Assembly (NCBI RefSeq): GCF_005081185.1
Contig: NZ_CP034870.1
Span: forward strand, 277,896-341,895
Source: Buchnera aphidicola (Lipaphis pseudobrassicae)
Lineage (GTDB): Bacteria; Pseudomonadota; Gammaproteobacteria; Enterobacterales; Enterobacteriaceae
Direction of reading: 5' to 3'
Length of the DNA: 64,000 nucleotides
A program made the position numbers and the translations under genes. Below are positions 52,491-63,614 of the stretch, one piece after another. Position 1 is the stretch's first letter; every line of letters starts with the position of its first letter. The notes under the pieces are model-generated. The model was not told the DNA's origin, made no database searches, and was given only the letters and a program-made list of their open reading frames with translations.

Positions 52491-52585
52491 ATTTTTTCTT
52501 TTTATTAAATTTTTAAAAATAAAACTATTGTTTTATTTTAACATATTGTAATTAGATAAAATTTGTTGATTTTTTTAAAAAAATT

Positions 52586-53113
52586 TTATGTTATTTTTAT
52601 CTTTTTTTCAAATTGAGGCATAATTTTTTTTAACCATGTTACAACTCGTTCATTAGTTTTTTCTCCTTGTCTATCTTCGTCTAAAATCAATCCCATAAAA
52701 TACTCTTGATTTAGTAAAGCTTTAGAATTTTCAAAATTATATTCTTTTGTTGACCATTTTCCAATGATATGAGCATTATTTTTTTTAACAATTTTATATA
52801 TTATACCTACTGCATCACAAAAATATTCACCATAATCTTCTTGGTCACCACATCCAAATAATGCTATAGTTTTATTTGATAAATCAATTTTTTTTAAAGT
52901 AGGTAGAAAATCATCCCAATCACATTGAACCTCACCATAATACCAAGTAGGAACTCCTAATATTAAATATTTAAAATCTTGAATATCTTTTTTAGTAGCA
53001 TTGCTAATATCATGTAATATAGAAATATTTTCACCTATATATTTTTGAATTAATTTTGCTATTTTCTCTGTATTTCCAGTATCACTTCCAAAAAAAATAC
53101 CTATTTTTTCCAT
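52586..53113 (-). CDS. fldA: flavodoxin I
   Basis: FMN electron carrier. The protein has 175 residues (E. coli 176). The phosphate loop is [14 protein letters not shown]. The FMN-flanking loops [14 protein letters not shown] and [16 protein letters not shown] carry the aromatic stacking residues. ATG 53113 follows AGGTG at good spacing; a GTG three codons upstream overlaps that site. It is the probable electron donor for IspG and for the radical-SAM enzymes LipA, BioB and RlmN in this window. Confidence 0.96.
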   Translation of the reverse strand: MEKIGIFFGSDTGNTEKIAKLIQKYIGENISILHDISNATKKDIQDFKYLILGVPTWYYGEVQCDWDDFLPTLKKIDLSNKTIALFGCGDQEDYGEYFCDAVGIIYKIVKKNNAHIIGKWSTKEYNFENSKALLNQEYFMGLILDEDRQGEKTNERVVTWLKKIMPQFEKKIKIT

Positions 53114-53553
53114 TTTTAACACCTATAATAAAATAAATTTATTGAAAATTGACATTATATTAATTTATATACTTTATTAAATCATCATTTGTTATTAAAA
53201 GTATTTTTTTTGTAAAGTAAAAGATATAAAAATCATTATTAATGTATATTATTCAAAATAATATCAAGTATACTTCTTATATAGATATTTTATTGTTTTA
53301 ATTCTAAAATATTGATATATTTTAAAAATAAAAGTTTTTCTATAGTTAAATTTTATTTAATAAAAATATTTTTAATTTCTTTTTTTATATGTGTTATATT
53401 GATTAAATTTTTTAATTCTGCTTTCTATCAAAAATATAAATACATATTTAGAGAAATTTAAAAAATATTGATAACTATATTAAATATTTTTATATATTTA
53501 TAATACAAATATATTTTTCATAAAATATTGTTATAATTTAAAATATTAAGACT
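53114..53553. other. 440-base noncoding spacer between divergent fldA and phrB
   Basis: Extremely AT-rich, with no credible open frame, RNA or hairpin of note. A TATAAT at 53532-53537, 16 bases before the phrB start, could be a -10 box, and the fldA ribosome site lies at its left end. Otherwise I see nothing in it. fldA and phrB are not neighbours in E. coli, so this marks a rearrangement or a large deletion joint. Confidence 0.6.
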
Positions 53554-54987
53554 ATGCAAAAAAATTTAATTTGGTTTCGTAATGATCTTAGACTACACGA
53601 TAATATGGCTTTACATGAAGCATGTAAATTTAATACAGATCAAGTTATAGCTTTATTTATTTCTACACCTAAACAATGGTTTCATTATTGTATCTCTGAA
53701 AAAAAAATATCTTTCATATATCATCATATAATTTCTTTAAAACAAGAATTGTTGAATTTAAATATTATTTTGCATCATCATGAATCTACTGATTTTTCAA
53801 CTTCAATACAATATTTAATATATTTTTGTGAGAAACATAAAATTAATAATTTATTTTATAATTATCAATATGAAATAGATGAACGTAATCGAGACTATTT
53901 GACAAAAAAAATATTATCTGAAAAAGGTATATCTGTAAAAGGTTTTCATAGTAATATTTTAGTTCCTCATCAATACATCAAAAATGAAAAAAACGAAACA
54001 TTTAAAGTATATTCTTTTTTTAAAAAAAAAATAATAAATAATTTATATAAAAGTATACCGAAATGTATTCCTATACCATTGAAAAGAATACCTAATAAAA
54101 ATTGCTTTTCAAATGATTTTTCTTTTAAAGACTTAACTTGCAACTTTAATAAAAATATTTTTCCAATTGGCGAAAACGAAGCTATTAATAAATTAAAAAA
54201 ATTTTTATCTAATAAAATTGAAAACTATTTATTAAAAAGAAATTTTCCTTTTTTAAATAGTACTAGTATGTTATCTCCATATTTATCTTTAGGAATAATA
54301 TCATCTCGATATTGTCTTATGATGCTTTTAAAAAGAAAAAGAGATCTTCCTTTAGATATTATTTTTAATTGTTCTTGGTTTAATCAAATATTATGGCGTG
54401 AGTTTTATTATCATTTATTAATTGGTTTTCCAAATCTTAGCAAACATGAATCGTTAGTAAAATGGGAAAAAAATATTAATTGGAGTAGTAATAAAAAACA
54501 CTTTCAGAATTGGAAAGAAGGAAATACAGGATATCCTATAGTAGATGCTGGAATGCGACAATTAAATAAATTAGGTTGGATGCATAATCGATTAAGAATG
54601 ATTACATCAAGTTTTTTAGTAAAAAATCTTTTAATAAATTGGAGAAAGGGAGAAAAATATTTTATATCTCATTTAATTGACGGGGATTTAGCATTAAATA
54701 ATGGAGGGTGGCAGTGGTCAGCATCTACTGGATGTGATGCTGTTCCTTATATACGAATTTTTAATCCATATAATCAATCAAAAAATTTTGATCCATCTGG
54801 AGATTTTATAAGAAAATTTATTCCAGAATTAAAAATGGTACCAAATAATTATATTCATCAACCATATGAATGGTCTAAAAAAAATAAATACAAGTTAAAT
54901 TATCCCGATCCGATTATAAACTATAATGATAGTAGAAAAGAATCGCTTATTATGTTTAATAAAGCACGATTATATCTAAAAAAATAG
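53554..54987 (+). CDS. phrB: deoxyribodipyrimidine photolyase
   Basis: Light-driven repair of cyclobutane pyrimidine dimers, using FAD and an antenna folate. The protein has 477 residues (E. coli 472). The N-terminal Rossmann part starts LIWFRNDLRLHDN. The FAD domain has GNTGYPIVDAGMRQLNKLGWMHNRLRM and DGDLALNNGGWQWSASTGCD, including the Trp electron-transfer region. An A10 tract (54022-54031) is in frame. ybgI follows after 13 bases; ybgH, between them in E. coli, is gone. Retention in a shielded endosymbiont is curious. Confidence 0.95.
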   Translation: MQKNLIWFRNDLRLHDNMALHEACKFNTDQVIALFISTPKQWFHYCISEKKISFIYHHIISLKQELLNLNIILHHHESTDFSTSIQYLIYFCEKHKINNLFYNYQYEIDERNRDYLTKKILSEKGISVKGFHSNILVPHQYIKNEKNETFKVYSFFKKKIINNLYKSIPKCIPIPLKRIPNKNCFSNDFSFKDLTCNFNKNIFPIGENEAINKLKKFLSNKIENYLLKRNFPFLNSTSMLSPYLSLGIISSRYCLMMLLKRKRDLPLDIIFNCSWFNQILWREFYYHLLIGFPNLSKHESLVKWEKNINWSSNKKHFQNWKEGNTGYPIVDAGMRQLNKLGWMHNRLRMITSSFLVKNLLINWRKGEKYFISHLIDGDLALNNGGWQWSASTGCDAVPYIRIFNPYNQSKNFDPSGDFIRKFIPELKMVPNNYIHQPYEWSKKNKYKLNYPDPIINYNDSRKESLIMFNKARLYLKK

Positions 54988-55000
54988 GTTTTAAAAAATT

Positions 55001-55741
55001 ATGAATAATTTTTTTTTAGAAAGTATTCTTAACAAGAAATTACTTTCTCATCAATATAATGATATCGTTCCTAATGGATTACAAATTCAAGGATCAAAAA
55101 TTGTAAAAAAAATTATTACAGGAGTTACTGCATGTCAAAAACTATTAGATGAATCATTATCTCGTAATGCTGATACTATAATAGTACATCATGGTTATTT
55201 TTGGAAAAATGAATCGCGATATATACATAATATGCAAAGAAAAAGATTAAAAACAATACTGTCAAATAACATTAACTTATATAGTTGGCATTTACCTTTA
55301 GATATTCATCCTCAATTAGGAAATAATGCACAAATTGCTAAAAAATTAAATATTAATATTCAAGGTACTATTTTACCTCACGTATTTTGGGGGGTTTTAG
55401 AAAAAGTAACTGCTTTTGAATTTGCTAAAAAAATAGAAAAAATATATAAAAAATCTCCTATACATTTACATGAAAATACTTCACGTTATATTCATCGTAT
55501 TGCTTGGTGTAGTGGTAAAGGACAAGGATTTATTAAACAAGCATACAATTTTGGAGTAGATACTTTTTTAACCGGAGAAATTTCAGAAGAAACCATTCAT
55601 ATTTCTAGAGAATTAGGGATTAATTTTTTTGCCTTGGGGCATCATGAAACAGAAAAAGATGGTATTCGTTCTCTAGGAGAATGGTTAAATAAAAAATATA
55701 ATTTAGATGTTACTTTTGTTGATATTTATAATCCGGCATAG
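55001..55741 (+). CDS. ybgI: NIF3 family (YbgI) metal-binding protein
   Basis: Orthologue of E. coli YbgI (DUF34/NIF3), a widespread di-metal protein that has been proposed to be a GTP cyclohydrolase-like hydrolase or a metal chaperone. The function is not settled. The protein has 246 residues (E. coli 247). Metal ligands are visible in IIVHHGYFW, YSWHLPLDIHPQLGNNAQIAK, TGEISE and the C-terminal GHHETEKDG. It sits between phrB and sucA, close to both, and is likely cotranscribed with phrB. Confidence 0.92.
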   Translation: MNNFFLESILNKKLLSHQYNDIVPNGLQIQGSKIVKKIITGVTACQKLLDESLSRNADTIIVHHGYFWKNESRYIHNMQRKRLKTILSNNINLYSWHLPLDIHPQLGNNAQIAKKLNINIQGTILPHVFWGVLEKVTAFEFAKKIEKIYKKSPIHLHENTSRYIHRIAWCSGKGQGFIKQAYNFGVDTFLTGEISEETIHISRELGINFFALGHHETEKDGIRSLGEWLNKKYNLDVTFVDIYNPA

Positions 55742-55786
55742 TTTTAAAAACTTAAAAGTTTTAAAACATTTCATATTAAGAAAATC

Positions 55787-58513
55787 ATGAACAAAAAAAA
55801 ATTGAAATATTGGTTAAATTCGTCTTGGTTATCTGGAGCTAATCAAAATTATATAGAAAATCTATACCAAAAATTTTTAACTGATCCTCAATCTGTTGAT
55901 ATTATTTGGTATAATGCTTTTGTAAAAATTTTTCAAGATCAATATTATTTAAATGAAAACAATGAAAAAGAAAATTTAAGTTTACTTATTAACAAGGCAT
56001 ATCAAATAATTCATTCATTTCGTTTACAAGGTTATAAACATTCTATAATTGATCCTCTTCAACTAAAAATTAAAAAAACAGTTCAAGATTTAAAACTTGA
56101 ATTTTATAATTTTACAAAAAAAGAATTAACAAAAAATATAGAAATAAATTTTAATAATATTTCTTGTTTTAAAACCAATATTTTAAATTTATATGAAATA
56201 TTATTAAAAAAATATTCAAACTCTATTGGTTTTGAATATATGTACATAGATAACTTACTTGAAAAGCAATCAATCACTAATTATATTGAATCTTTTTTTA
56301 AAGAAGATATTTTTAATACAAGAGAAAAAATAGATTTTTTAAAAAAAATTACTTATGCCGAATCTTTAGAAAAATATCTTGGAAAAAAGTTTCCTGGTTC
56401 TAAAAGATTTTCTTTAGAAGGAGCTGAAACGTTAATTCCAATGCTTCATGAAGTAATTAAGTATTCAAAAAAACATAATATATCTAAAATATTTTTAGGA
56501 ATGGCTCATAGAGGTCGATTAAATGTACTAGTAAATGTGTTAAATAAAAATCCCAAAGTTTTATTTGATGAATTTTCTAATCTCAATGTTTTTAAACAAA
56601 ACAGTGGAGATGTTAAATATCATATGGGAGGAATTGCAGAAATAAAACACGAAAAAAAAATTATGCTAAAAATGGCATGTAATCCATCTCATTTAGAAAT
56701 TATCAATCCAGTCATTACAGGAATGGCTAGAGCGTCAATTGATCAATTAAAAAATTACAGTCAAATATTACCTATTAATATTCATGGAGATGCCGCTGTA
56801 ATTGGTCAAGGTGTAGTTCAAGAAACATTAAATATGTCTCAGACAGATGGATACAGCGTAGGAGGGACAGTTCATATAGTTATTAATAATCAAATTGGAT
56901 TTACTGCTTCTAATCCTAGACATCTTCGTTCAAGTGAACATTGTACTGACATTGCCAAGATGATCCAGGCTCCAATATTTCATGTAAATGCAGATGATGT
57001 AGAAGCTTCTATTTTTACTATTCAACTAGCTCTTGATTTTAGATCGAAATTTAAAAAAGATGTATTTATAGATTTAGTTTGTTATAGACGTCATGGACAT
57101 AACGAAGTTGATGAACCTTCTGTTACACAACCTGTTATGTATAAAAAAATAAAAAACCATCCTACAGTAAGAGAAATATATTCTAATCTATTAATTTCAA
57201 AAGGAATAGTCACAACTCAAGAAAAAAAAGAAATTATTGATCAATACTATGATAAATTAAATACAGGAGAAAATATATTTTCAGAAAAAACACAAATAAA
57301 TTTTAAATATGAAAAAAGTGATTTTACATTTAAAAAAGAAAAAAATAGAAATATTATTACAAATATTACAAACCTTAAAAAATTATCTTTTTTAATTAAT
57401 AAAATTCCTGATTCTATTAATATACATGATAGAGTTAAAAAAATTTATAAAGAAAGATTGGAAATGTCTAAAGAATTGAAATTATTCGATTGGAGTGCAG
57501 CGGAAACTTTAGCATATGCTACTATTCTTAACGAAGGTATTTCTTGTCGTATTTCTGGAGAAGATGTAAGCAGAGGTACGTTTTTTCATCGTCATGCTAT
57601 TATTCATGATCAAAATGATGGTTCCGTTTACATTCCACTCAATTGTTTCAAAAAAAAACAAGGATATTTTCATATTTGGGATTCTGTTTTATCAGAAGAA
57701 GCTGTATTGGCCTTTGAATATGGATATTCTTTATTTCCATCGAAAACACTGACTATTTGGGAAGCTCAATTTGGTGATTTTGTTAATGGTGCACAAATAG
57801 TTATTGATCAATTTATAGCTTCTGGAGAACAAAAATGGAATCAAAGATGTAATTTAACTCTTTTTTTACCACATGGTTATGAGGGACAAGGACCTGAACA
57901 TTCATCTGCTAGAATCGAAAGATTTTTACAACTTTGCGCAAATAAAAACATAAGAATATGTATTCCTAGTGTATCTTCGCAGATATTTCATCTTTTAAGA
58001 CAACAAGTATTTAATAATATTTATAAACCATTAATTGTATTTACACCAAAATCACTTTTAAGAAACACAGTAGCTAGCTGTTCTCTAAATGCTTTAGCTA
58101 ATGAACAGTTTAAAAAAATTATAGATGAAGTAGATGACACTATAAAAAAAGCGATACGTCTTATTTTTTGTTCTGGTAAAATTTATTACGATTTGTTGGA
58201 ACAACGTAGTAAAAATAATATAAAAAATATTGCTTTAATCCGAATTGAACAATTATACCCATTTCCTAAAAATGAAATTTTAAATATACTAAAAAATTAT
58301 TTTGACATAAAAGATTTTATCTGGTGTCAAGAAGAACCCTATAATCAAGGTGCATGGCTATATATAAAAAATTGTTTACGTGAACTGCTTCCATTGAATT
58401 CTTCACTGAAATATATTGGTCGTTTAGCTTCGTCTTCACCTGCAGTTGGTCATATCTCTATTCATATAAAACAACAAGAAAAAATACTTTATGATGCATT
58501 AAATATCAATTAA
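55787..58513 (+). CDS. sucA: 2-oxoglutarate dehydrogenase E1 component
   Basis: Thiamine diphosphate enzyme that decarboxylates 2-oxoglutarate and passes the succinyl group to lipoyl-SucB. The protein has 908 residues (E. coli 933). The N-terminal E2-binding helix has [16 protein letters not shown]. The ThDP motif starts at [14 protein letters not shown] and ends at VINNQIGFT. Active-site regions [20 protein letters not shown] and [14 protein letters not shown] are intact. It is followed by sucB after 15 bases, as an operon. Confidence 0.97.
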   Translation: MNKKKLKYWLNSSWLSGANQNYIENLYQKFLTDPQSVDIIWYNAFVKIFQDQYYLNENNEKENLSLLINKAYQIIHSFRLQGYKHSIIDPLQLKIKKTVQDLKLEFYNFTKKELTKNIEINFNNISCFKTNILNLYEILLKKYSNSIGFEYMYIDNLLEKQSITNYIESFFKEDIFNTREKIDFLKKITYAESLEKYLGKKFPGSKRFSLEGAETLIPMLHEVIKYSKKHNISKIFLGMAHRGRLNVLVNVLNKNPKVLFDEFSNLNVFKQNSGDVKYHMGGIAEIKHEKKIMLKMACNPSHLEIINPVITGMARASIDQLKNYSQILPINIHGDAAVIGQGVVQETLNMSQTDGYSVGGTVHIVINNQIGFTASNPRHLRSSEHCTDIAKMIQAPIFHVNADDVEASIFTIQLALDFRSKFKKDVFIDLVCYRRHGHNEVDEPSVTQPVMYKKIKNHPTVREIYSNLLISKGIVTTQEKKEIIDQYYDKLNTGENIFSEKTQINFKYEKSDFTFKKEKNRNIITNITNLKKLSFLINKIPDSINIHDRVKKIYKERLEMSKELKLFDWSAAETLAYATILNEGISCRISGEDVSRGTFFHRHAIIHDQNDGSVYIPLNCFKKKQGYFHIWDSVLSEEAVLAFEYGYSLFPSKTLTIWEAQFGDFVNGAQIVIDQFIASGEQKWNQRCNLTLFLPHGYEGQGPEHSSARIERFLQLCANKNIRICIPSVSSQIFHLLRQQVFNNIYKPLIVFTPKSLLRNTVASCSLNALANEQFKKIIDEVDDTIKKAIRLIFCSGKIYYDLLEQRSKNNIKNIALIRIEQLYPFPKNEILNILKNYFDIKDFIWCQEEPYNQGAWLYIKNCLRELLPLNSSLKYIGRLASSSPAVGHISIHIKQQEKILYDALNIN

Positions 58514-58528
58514 AAAACAGGATAAATA

Positions 58529-59764
58529 ATGAAGAAAATAAATGTTCTTGTTCCAGATTTACCAGAATCAGTTAATGATGCAACAATTGTAAAATGGCAT
58601 AAAAAAATAGGAGATGTAGTTAATTCTGATGATAACATAGTAGATATTGAAACAGATAAAGTAATGTTAGAAATATCATCACCTTGTAATGGAAAATTAA
58701 ATTTAATTTTAGAAGAAGAAGGAAAAATAGTAAAATCTAAACAAATTATTGGCGAGATAAAACAATACGATTTTGTTAAAAATGAAACATCTAACAATCT
58801 TGTTATAGAAACAAAAAATAGTTTGTTAGAAGCAAAAAAAATGACTTCTAAAAACGAAATATCAGAAATTTTTTTTAAAGAAAGAAAAAAATATTTTACA
58901 CCGTCTATAAGACGATTGATAAGAATCAATAAAAAAAATAATATTTCTTCTGAATATATTAAGAATGAAACTAAACCAAATAAATTAAACAATATAGAAG
59001 AAATTCAAAAAAAATGTGATCAAATAATATTACAGAAACAAAATGTAAATGAAGAAGAAAATAATCTATTTGAAAAACGAGTAAAAATAAGTCGATTACG
59101 ACAAAAAATTGCTGAAAGATTATTATATAGTAAAAATAATACAGCAATGTTAACAACATTCAATGAAGTAAATATGAAACCAATAATACTTTTACGTAAA
59201 AAATATGGCGAAATTTTTGAAAAAAAATATGGTATTCGAATTGGTTTTATGTCTTTTTTTGTAAAAGCAGTAGTTGAAGCATTAAAACAATTTCCAGAAA
59301 TAAATGCATCAATAGATGGAAAAGATATCATTTATTATAAACATTGTAATATTAGTATAGCTATAGCTACGCCAAGAGGATTAATAACACCAGTATTAAG
59401 AAATGCAGAAATTATGACAATACCAGAAATAGAAAAAAAAATAAAAGAATTTTCTATAAAAGGATGCCAAAATAAAATTAAAATAAGCGAATTAACAGGA
59501 GGTAATTTTACAATTACTAACGGTGGTGTTTTCGGTTCACTAATGTCTACACCTATTATTAATCCTCCGCAAACAGCTATATTAGGAATGCATAAAATTC
59601 AAGATAGGACTATGGTAGTTAATGGAAAAATTAAAATTCTGCCAATGATGTATTTAGCTTTATCTTATGATCATTGTTTAATAGATGGAAAAGAATCAGT
59701 AGGTTTTTTAATGACTGTAAAAAATATAATAGAAGATGTTAATCGTATTTTAATCAACATATAG
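58529..59764 (+). CDS. sucB: 2-oxoglutarate dehydrogenase E2 (dihydrolipoyl succinyltransferase)
   Basis: Transfers succinyl from lipoamide to CoA. The protein has 411 residues (E. coli 405). The lipoyl domain carries Lys44 in [12 protein letters not shown]. The catalytic domain ends with [15 protein letters not shown], where the His and Asp are kept but the usual Arg after His is Cys. The E3-binding domain (about 123-160) keeps its first helix ([10 protein letters not shown]), but the glycine loop GTGVGGRLTREDV of E. coli is replaced by [14 protein letters not shown] with no glycine. How well it docks lipoamide dehydrogenase is uncertain. Confidence 0.95.
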   Translation: MKKINVLVPDLPESVNDATIVKWHKKIGDVVNSDDNIVDIETDKVMLEISSPCNGKLNLILEEEGKIVKSKQIIGEIKQYDFVKNETSNNLVIETKNSLLEAKKMTSKNEISEIFFKERKKYFTPSIRRLIRINKKNNISSEYIKNETKPNKLNNIEEIQKKCDQIILQKQNVNEEENNLFEKRVKISRLRQKIAERLLYSKNNTAMLTTFNEVNMKPIILLRKKYGEIFEKKYGIRIGFMSFFVKAVVEALKQFPEINASIDGKDIIYYKHCNISIAIATPRGLITPVLRNAEIMTIPEIEKKIKEFSIKGCQNKIKISELTGGNFTITNGGVFGSLMSTPIINPPQTAILGMHKIQDRTMVVNGKIKILPMMYLALSYDHCLIDGKESVGFLMTVKNIIEDVNRILINI

Positions 59765-59783
59765 ATAATTTTATTTGTACTTT

Positions 59784-59822
59784 AAAAGTACAGTGAAATT
59801 ATCACTAAAAAACTGTACTTTT
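59784..59822 (+). terminator. terminator hairpin after sucB
   Basis: An 11-bp stem, AAAAGTACAGT at 59784-59794 with ACTGTACTTTT at 59812-59822, encloses a 17-base loop that starts with a further small inverted repeat (GTGA…TCAC). A T-rich stretch follows. It lies 20 bases after the sucB stop. Confidence 0.7.
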
Positions 59823-60008
59823 ATTATCAATAAAAAAAATAAGATGTTTATCTTTTTAGATAATTTTTTGTAAAAAAATGATATAATCTACAATATTTCA
59901 ATTTTTATTAGATCATAATTACATTAGCATAACAATATTATTTTTATGATAATTCATATTAAATTTTAAAAATACTTATTTTTAACATAATCATCTCAGA
60001 GAAAAATA

Positions 60009-60704
60009 ATGACAATTAATAAAATAGTATTATTGAGACATGGTCAAAGTGAATGGAATGAACTAAATAAATTTACTGGATGGCATGATGCAAAATTAAG
60101 TAAAAAAGGAAAAAATGAAGCTAAGAATGCTGCTTTATTACTAAAAAAAAAGAAATTTTCTTTTGATTATGCTTATACATCTGTATTAAAAAGAGCAATA
60201 CATACCTTAGGATATATTTTAGATAAATTAGATCAAAATTGGTTGCCAGTAAAAAAATCGTGGCGCTTAAATGAAAGACATTATGGAGCATTAGAAGGAT
60301 TAAATAAAAATGAAGTTATCGAAAAATATGGAGAAAAAAAAGTTATGTTATGGAGAAGAAGTTTTAATATTACTCCTCCTATAATTAATATACAAGATTT
60401 ACGTTTTCCAGGAAATGATATACGATATTCTAATTTAAATATAAAAAAAATACCATTAGGTGAAAGTTTAGAAACAACTGCAAAAAGAGTAATTCCTTAT
60501 TGGGAAAAAACTATTTATCCTGAGTTAAAAAAAAATAAAAAAATACTTATTGTTGCTCATGGAAATTCTTTACGAGCATTAATACAATATTTGTATAAAA
60601 TAGATAATAACAAGATATTAAGTTTAGATATTCCAACTGCAACACCTATTATTTTTGATTTTGACGAGAATCATATTCCTATAAACTGGTACTATTTAAC
60701 ATAA
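60009..60704 (+). CDS. gpmA: 2,3-bisphosphoglycerate-dependent phosphoglycerate mutase
   Basis: Interconverts 3- and 2-phosphoglycerate. The phospho-His is in [18 protein letters not shown] (Arg), [14 protein letters not shown] (Glu) and [10 protein letters not shown] (second His) complete the site. The protein has 231 residues against 250 in E. coli; the missing part is the mobile C-terminal tail, as the protein stops at NWYYLT. About 240 noncoding bases precede it, holding the sucB terminator. Confidence 0.95.
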   Translation: MTINKIVLLRHGQSEWNELNKFTGWHDAKLSKKGKNEAKNAALLLKKKKFSFDYAYTSVLKRAIHTLGYILDKLDQNWLPVKKSWRLNERHYGALEGLNKNEVIEKYGEKKVMLWRRSFNITPPIINIQDLRFPGNDIRYSNLNIKKIPLGESLETTAKRVIPYWEKTIYPELKKNKKILIVAHGNSLRALIQYLYKIDNNKILSLDIPTATPIIFDFDENHIPINWYYLT

Positions 60705-60900
60705 AATTTACTAAAAATATATTTTGAAATTCTAGCAACTTCCATTCCAACAGATATATTTAAAATTAGGTCTATATCATACAATATAAATATATTTTTT
60801 CAATGTTTTCACGTCTTACAAAATATTTATTAAAAGTAAAATTAACTTTAATAATTCATATATAAATCATTTTTTACAGAAGTTGAAAAAAGAGGTTCTA

Positions 60901-61863
60901 ATGGTTAAAAGAATTGGAGTCTTGACTAGTGGTGGAGATGCTCCAGGTATGAATGCTGCAATTAGAGGAGTTGTAAGAACAGCACTTAGTAAAAAATTAG
61001 AAGTTTTTGGAATTTATGATGGTTACTTAGGTTTATATGAAAACCGTATGATAAATCTAGATAGATATAGTGTATCTGATATGATTAATAAAGGTGGAAC
61101 ATTTCTAGGTTCAGCCAGATTTTCTAATTTTTATCAAAAAGAAGTACGTACTATTGCAATTAAAAATCTTAAAAATAGAAATATAGATGGTCTTGTTGTT
61201 ATTGGTGGAGATGGATCTTATATAGGAGCAATGAAATTAACAGAAATGGGTATTCCATGTATTGGAATTCCAGGAACTATAGATAATGATGTTGCAGGTA
61301 CTGATTATACAATAGGTTATTTTACAGCTTTACAAACAGTTGTAGAAGCTATTGATCGATTAAGAGATACTTCGTCTTCTCATCAACGTATTTCTATTGT
61401 AGAAGTAATGGGTCGATATTGTGGTGATTTAACATTAGCGGCAGCTATTGCTGGAGGCTGCGAATTTATTGTACTTCCAGAAATTTGCTATACACAAGAA
61501 GAACTACTTATTGAAATAAAAGCTGGTATTAAAAAGGGGAAAAAACATGCCATTGTGGCAATAACGGAATATATTTGCGATGTAGAACAATTAGCTAGAT
61601 ATATTGAAAAGCAAACTAATCGAGAAACTAGAGCAACAATTCTAGGACATATCCAAAGAGGAGGCGCACCAGTTGCATATGATCGTATTTTAGCATCAAG
61701 AATGGGGGCATATGCAGTTGAATTATTAGAAAATGGACATTTTGGTAAATGTGTTGGAGTGCAAAATGAAAAAATGATATTTAATGATATAACAGATGCA
61801 CTAAAAAATATGAAACGTATTTTTAAGAAAGATTGGTTAGTTACTGCTAAAAAATTATACTAA
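60901..61863 (+). CDS. pfkA: ATP-dependent 6-phosphofructokinase
   Basis: Committing step of glycolysis. The 320 residues equal E. coli PfkA. The ATP loop is [18 protein letters not shown], followed by [10 protein letters not shown], the catalytic [12 protein letters not shown], and [17 protein letters not shown] 60901 is preceded by AGAGG; a TTG at 60883 would add six residues. A GC-rich terminator follows. About 200 noncoding bases separate it from gpmA, so it likely has its own promoter, not identified. Confidence 0.97.
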   Translation: MVKRIGVLTSGGDAPGMNAAIRGVVRTALSKKLEVFGIYDGYLGLYENRMINLDRYSVSDMINKGGTFLGSARFSNFYQKEVRTIAIKNLKNRNIDGLVVIGGDGSYIGAMKLTEMGIPCIGIPGTIDNDVAGTDYTIGYFTALQTVVEAIDRLRDTSSSHQRISIVEVMGRYCGDLTLAAAIAGGCEFIVLPEICYTQEELLIEIKAGIKKGKKHAIVAITEYICDVEQLARYIEKQTNRETRATILGHIQRGGAPVAYDRILASRMGAYAVELLENGHFGKCVGVQNEKMIFNDITDALKNMKRIFKKDWLVTAKKLY

Positions 61864-61872
61864 CGTAAAATT

Positions 61873-61903
61873 AGTGCCGGTGTTTCCGGCGCTCTAACTT
61901 TTT
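61873..61903 (+). terminator. GC-rich rho-independent terminator after pfkA
   Basis: AGTGCCGG at 61873-61880 pairs with CCGGCGCT at 61886-61893 (one G-T pair) around loop TGTTT, followed by CTAACTTTTT. It is a compact GC stem that contrasts strongly with the local base composition. It lies nine bases after the pfkA stop. Confidence 0.85.
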
Positions 61904-61947
61904 AATATTATCTATTTTTTTAGATAAGATTTTACAGGTCTTTTAAA

Positions 61948-62751
61948 ATGAATTGTTACAAGAAAAAAACTATCATAAAACAATGCATTGTTGAATTTTT
62001 TGGAACAGGTTTAATAATATTTTTTGGAACAGGTTGTCTAGCAGCTTCAAAATTAACTAATATTAACTTTGATCAATTTGAAATCAGTTGTATTTGGGGA
62101 TTAGGGGTATCTATATCAATTTATTTTAGTTCTGCAATATCTGGAGCACACTTAAATCCTGCCATTACTATTTTTTTTTGGTTATCTTCTAGATTTAATA
62201 AAAAAAAAGTAATTCCATATATTATATCTCAAATTTTAGGTGCTTTTTTTTTTACGATGTTAATATATTGCCTTTATTATAATTTATTAATTTCGTTTGA
62301 AAAAAAGAATAATATCATAAGAGGTACTCAAGCAAGTATTAATTTAGCTTCTATTTTTTGCACTTATCCTAACTATAATAATAGTTTTATTCAAAATTTT
62401 ATAACAGAAATATTTACGACAGCTCTTTTTATGATAATTTTATTACAGTTTAATCAAAAGAAAAATAATTATTTTTTTAAATGTAATTCTATAACTCCCA
62501 TGCTTATAGGAATACTAGTATTTATGATTAATATTACTATGAGTCCTTTGAATAATATTAGTTTAAATCCAGCTCGAGATTTGGGTCCTAAAATTTTCTT
62601 AAGTATTACTGGATGGGGAGTTTTTTCTTTTACTGGAGGTAATAACTGTTTGCATTTTTTAATTCCTACTGTCGGTCCAATTTTAGGCATAAATTTAGGT
62701 GGTTGGATATATACGATATTGATTGATAATTATTCTTTGAATAAAAAATAA
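61948..62751 (+). CDS. glpF: glycerol facilitator / aquaglyceroporin
   Basis: Inner-membrane channel for glycerol and small polyols. The protein has 267 residues (E. coli 281), with six membrane segments and the two pore NPA boxes SGAHLNPAIT and SLNPARDLGPK. The second box has the Asp and Arg of the glycerol-permeable subgroup. No glycerol kinase gene is near, so it may simply pass polyols or water between host and symbiont; this is inference. It is convergent with tpiA, ten bases apart. Confidence 0.94.
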   Translation: MNCYKKKTIIKQCIVEFFGTGLIIFFGTGCLAASKLTNINFDQFEISCIWGLGVSISIYFSSAISGAHLNPAITIFFWLSSRFNKKKVIPYIISQILGAFFFTMLIYCLYYNLLISFEKKNNIIRGTQASINLASIFCTYPNYNNSFIQNFITEIFTTALFMIILLQFNQKKNNYFFKCNSITPMLIGILVFMINITMSPLNNISLNPARDLGPKIFLSITGWGVFSFTGGNNCLHFLIPTVGPILGINLGGWIYTILIDNYSLNKK

Positions 62752-62761
62752 TTTTTACTAA

Positions 62762-63523
62762 TTAATCAATATTCAATGAAGTATCTATGATTTTTAAAAA
62801 ATTTTTAGCATTTAAAGAAGCACTTCCAATTAGTAAACCATCTATATCTGGTTGGTTAACGAAATCTTTTGCATTTGAAGAATTAACAGAACCACCATAT
62901 TGAATTATGATATTTTTACTCATTATATCATGTTTTTGAATATAACATTTTATAAATTTATGTATTGTTTGCACATATTCTGGGTCAGAAGCTATACCTG
63001 TTCCAATTGCCCAAATAGGCTCATATGCAATCACTGTATTTCTAAATGCTGATGGACCTGAAATTCTAAATATAGAATTCAATTGTTCTTCAATAACTTT
63101 TTTTGTTTGTCCATTCTTTTTTTCTACTTCAGTTTCTCCTATACATAAAATTGGTATTGTATTATGATTTTTAATTAAATCAAACTTTTTTGCTATATAA
63201 TCATTTTTTTCATTATGAAACAAACGTCTTTCAGAATGTCCAATAATGATATATCTTATACCTATATCTTTTAACATTAAAATAGAAATTTCACCAGTAA
63301 ATGCTCCCTTTAAGTTAATATCTACATTTTGCGCTGCAAGAAAAATGTTCAAATGTCTTAAATCTTCGTACATTCTTTCTAAATATATAGCAGGAGGTGA
63401 AATTATAATAATATTGTTTTTAAATTCGTTTAGTAAATTATTTTTTAAATAATTTAAATAATTAGAAACCATCTCAATACTTCCATTTAATTTCCAATTT
63501 GCTACAATTATTTTTGTTTTCAT
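62762..63523 (-). CDS. tpiA: triosephosphate isomerase
   Basis: Interconverts dihydroxyacetone phosphate and glyceraldehyde 3-phosphate. The protein has 253 residues (E. coli 255). The catalytic Lys is in VANWKLNGS, the His in IIGHSERR and the Glu in AYEPIWAIGTG. The phosphate-binding QYGGSVN and LIGSASL are present. It is convergent with glpF and downstream of ihfB on the minus strand, separated from it by a strong inverted repeat. Confidence 0.97.
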   Translation of the reverse strand: MKTKIIVANWKLNGSIEMVSNYLNYLKNNLLNEFKNNIIIISPPAIYLERMYEDLRHLNIFLAAQNVDINLKGAFTGEISILMLKDIGIRYIIIGHSERRLFHNEKNDYIAKKFDLIKNHNTIPILCIGETEVEKKNGQTKKVIEEQLNSIFRISGPSAFRNTVIAYEPIWAIGTGIASDPEYVQTIHKFIKCYIQKHDIMSKNIIIQYGGSVNSSNAKDFVNQPDIDGLLIGSASLNAKNFLKIIDTSLNID

Positions 63524-63553
63524 TTTTATAACCTTTGATTTTATTTTAACTAA

Positions 63554-63598
63554 TAGAAACTAAGTTTTTTATAAAAATGTATATAAACTTAGTTTCTA
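63554..63598 (-). terminator. inverted repeat downstream of ihfB
   Basis: A perfect 14-bp pair, TAGAAACTAAGTTT at 63554-63567 with AAACTTAGTTTCTA at 63585-63598, encloses a 17-base loop. It lies 16 bases after the ihfB stop on the minus strand and before tpiA. The tail is TA-rich rather than a pure T run. Confidence 0.6.
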
Positions 63599-63614
63599 AA
63601 AGTATTAAAATACA

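Noticed and set aside
58510-58992. 160-codon minus-strand frame opposite the sucB 5' end
   Set aside because: It is the complement of the conserved lipoyl domain coding sequence; composition and position mark it as a shadow frame.
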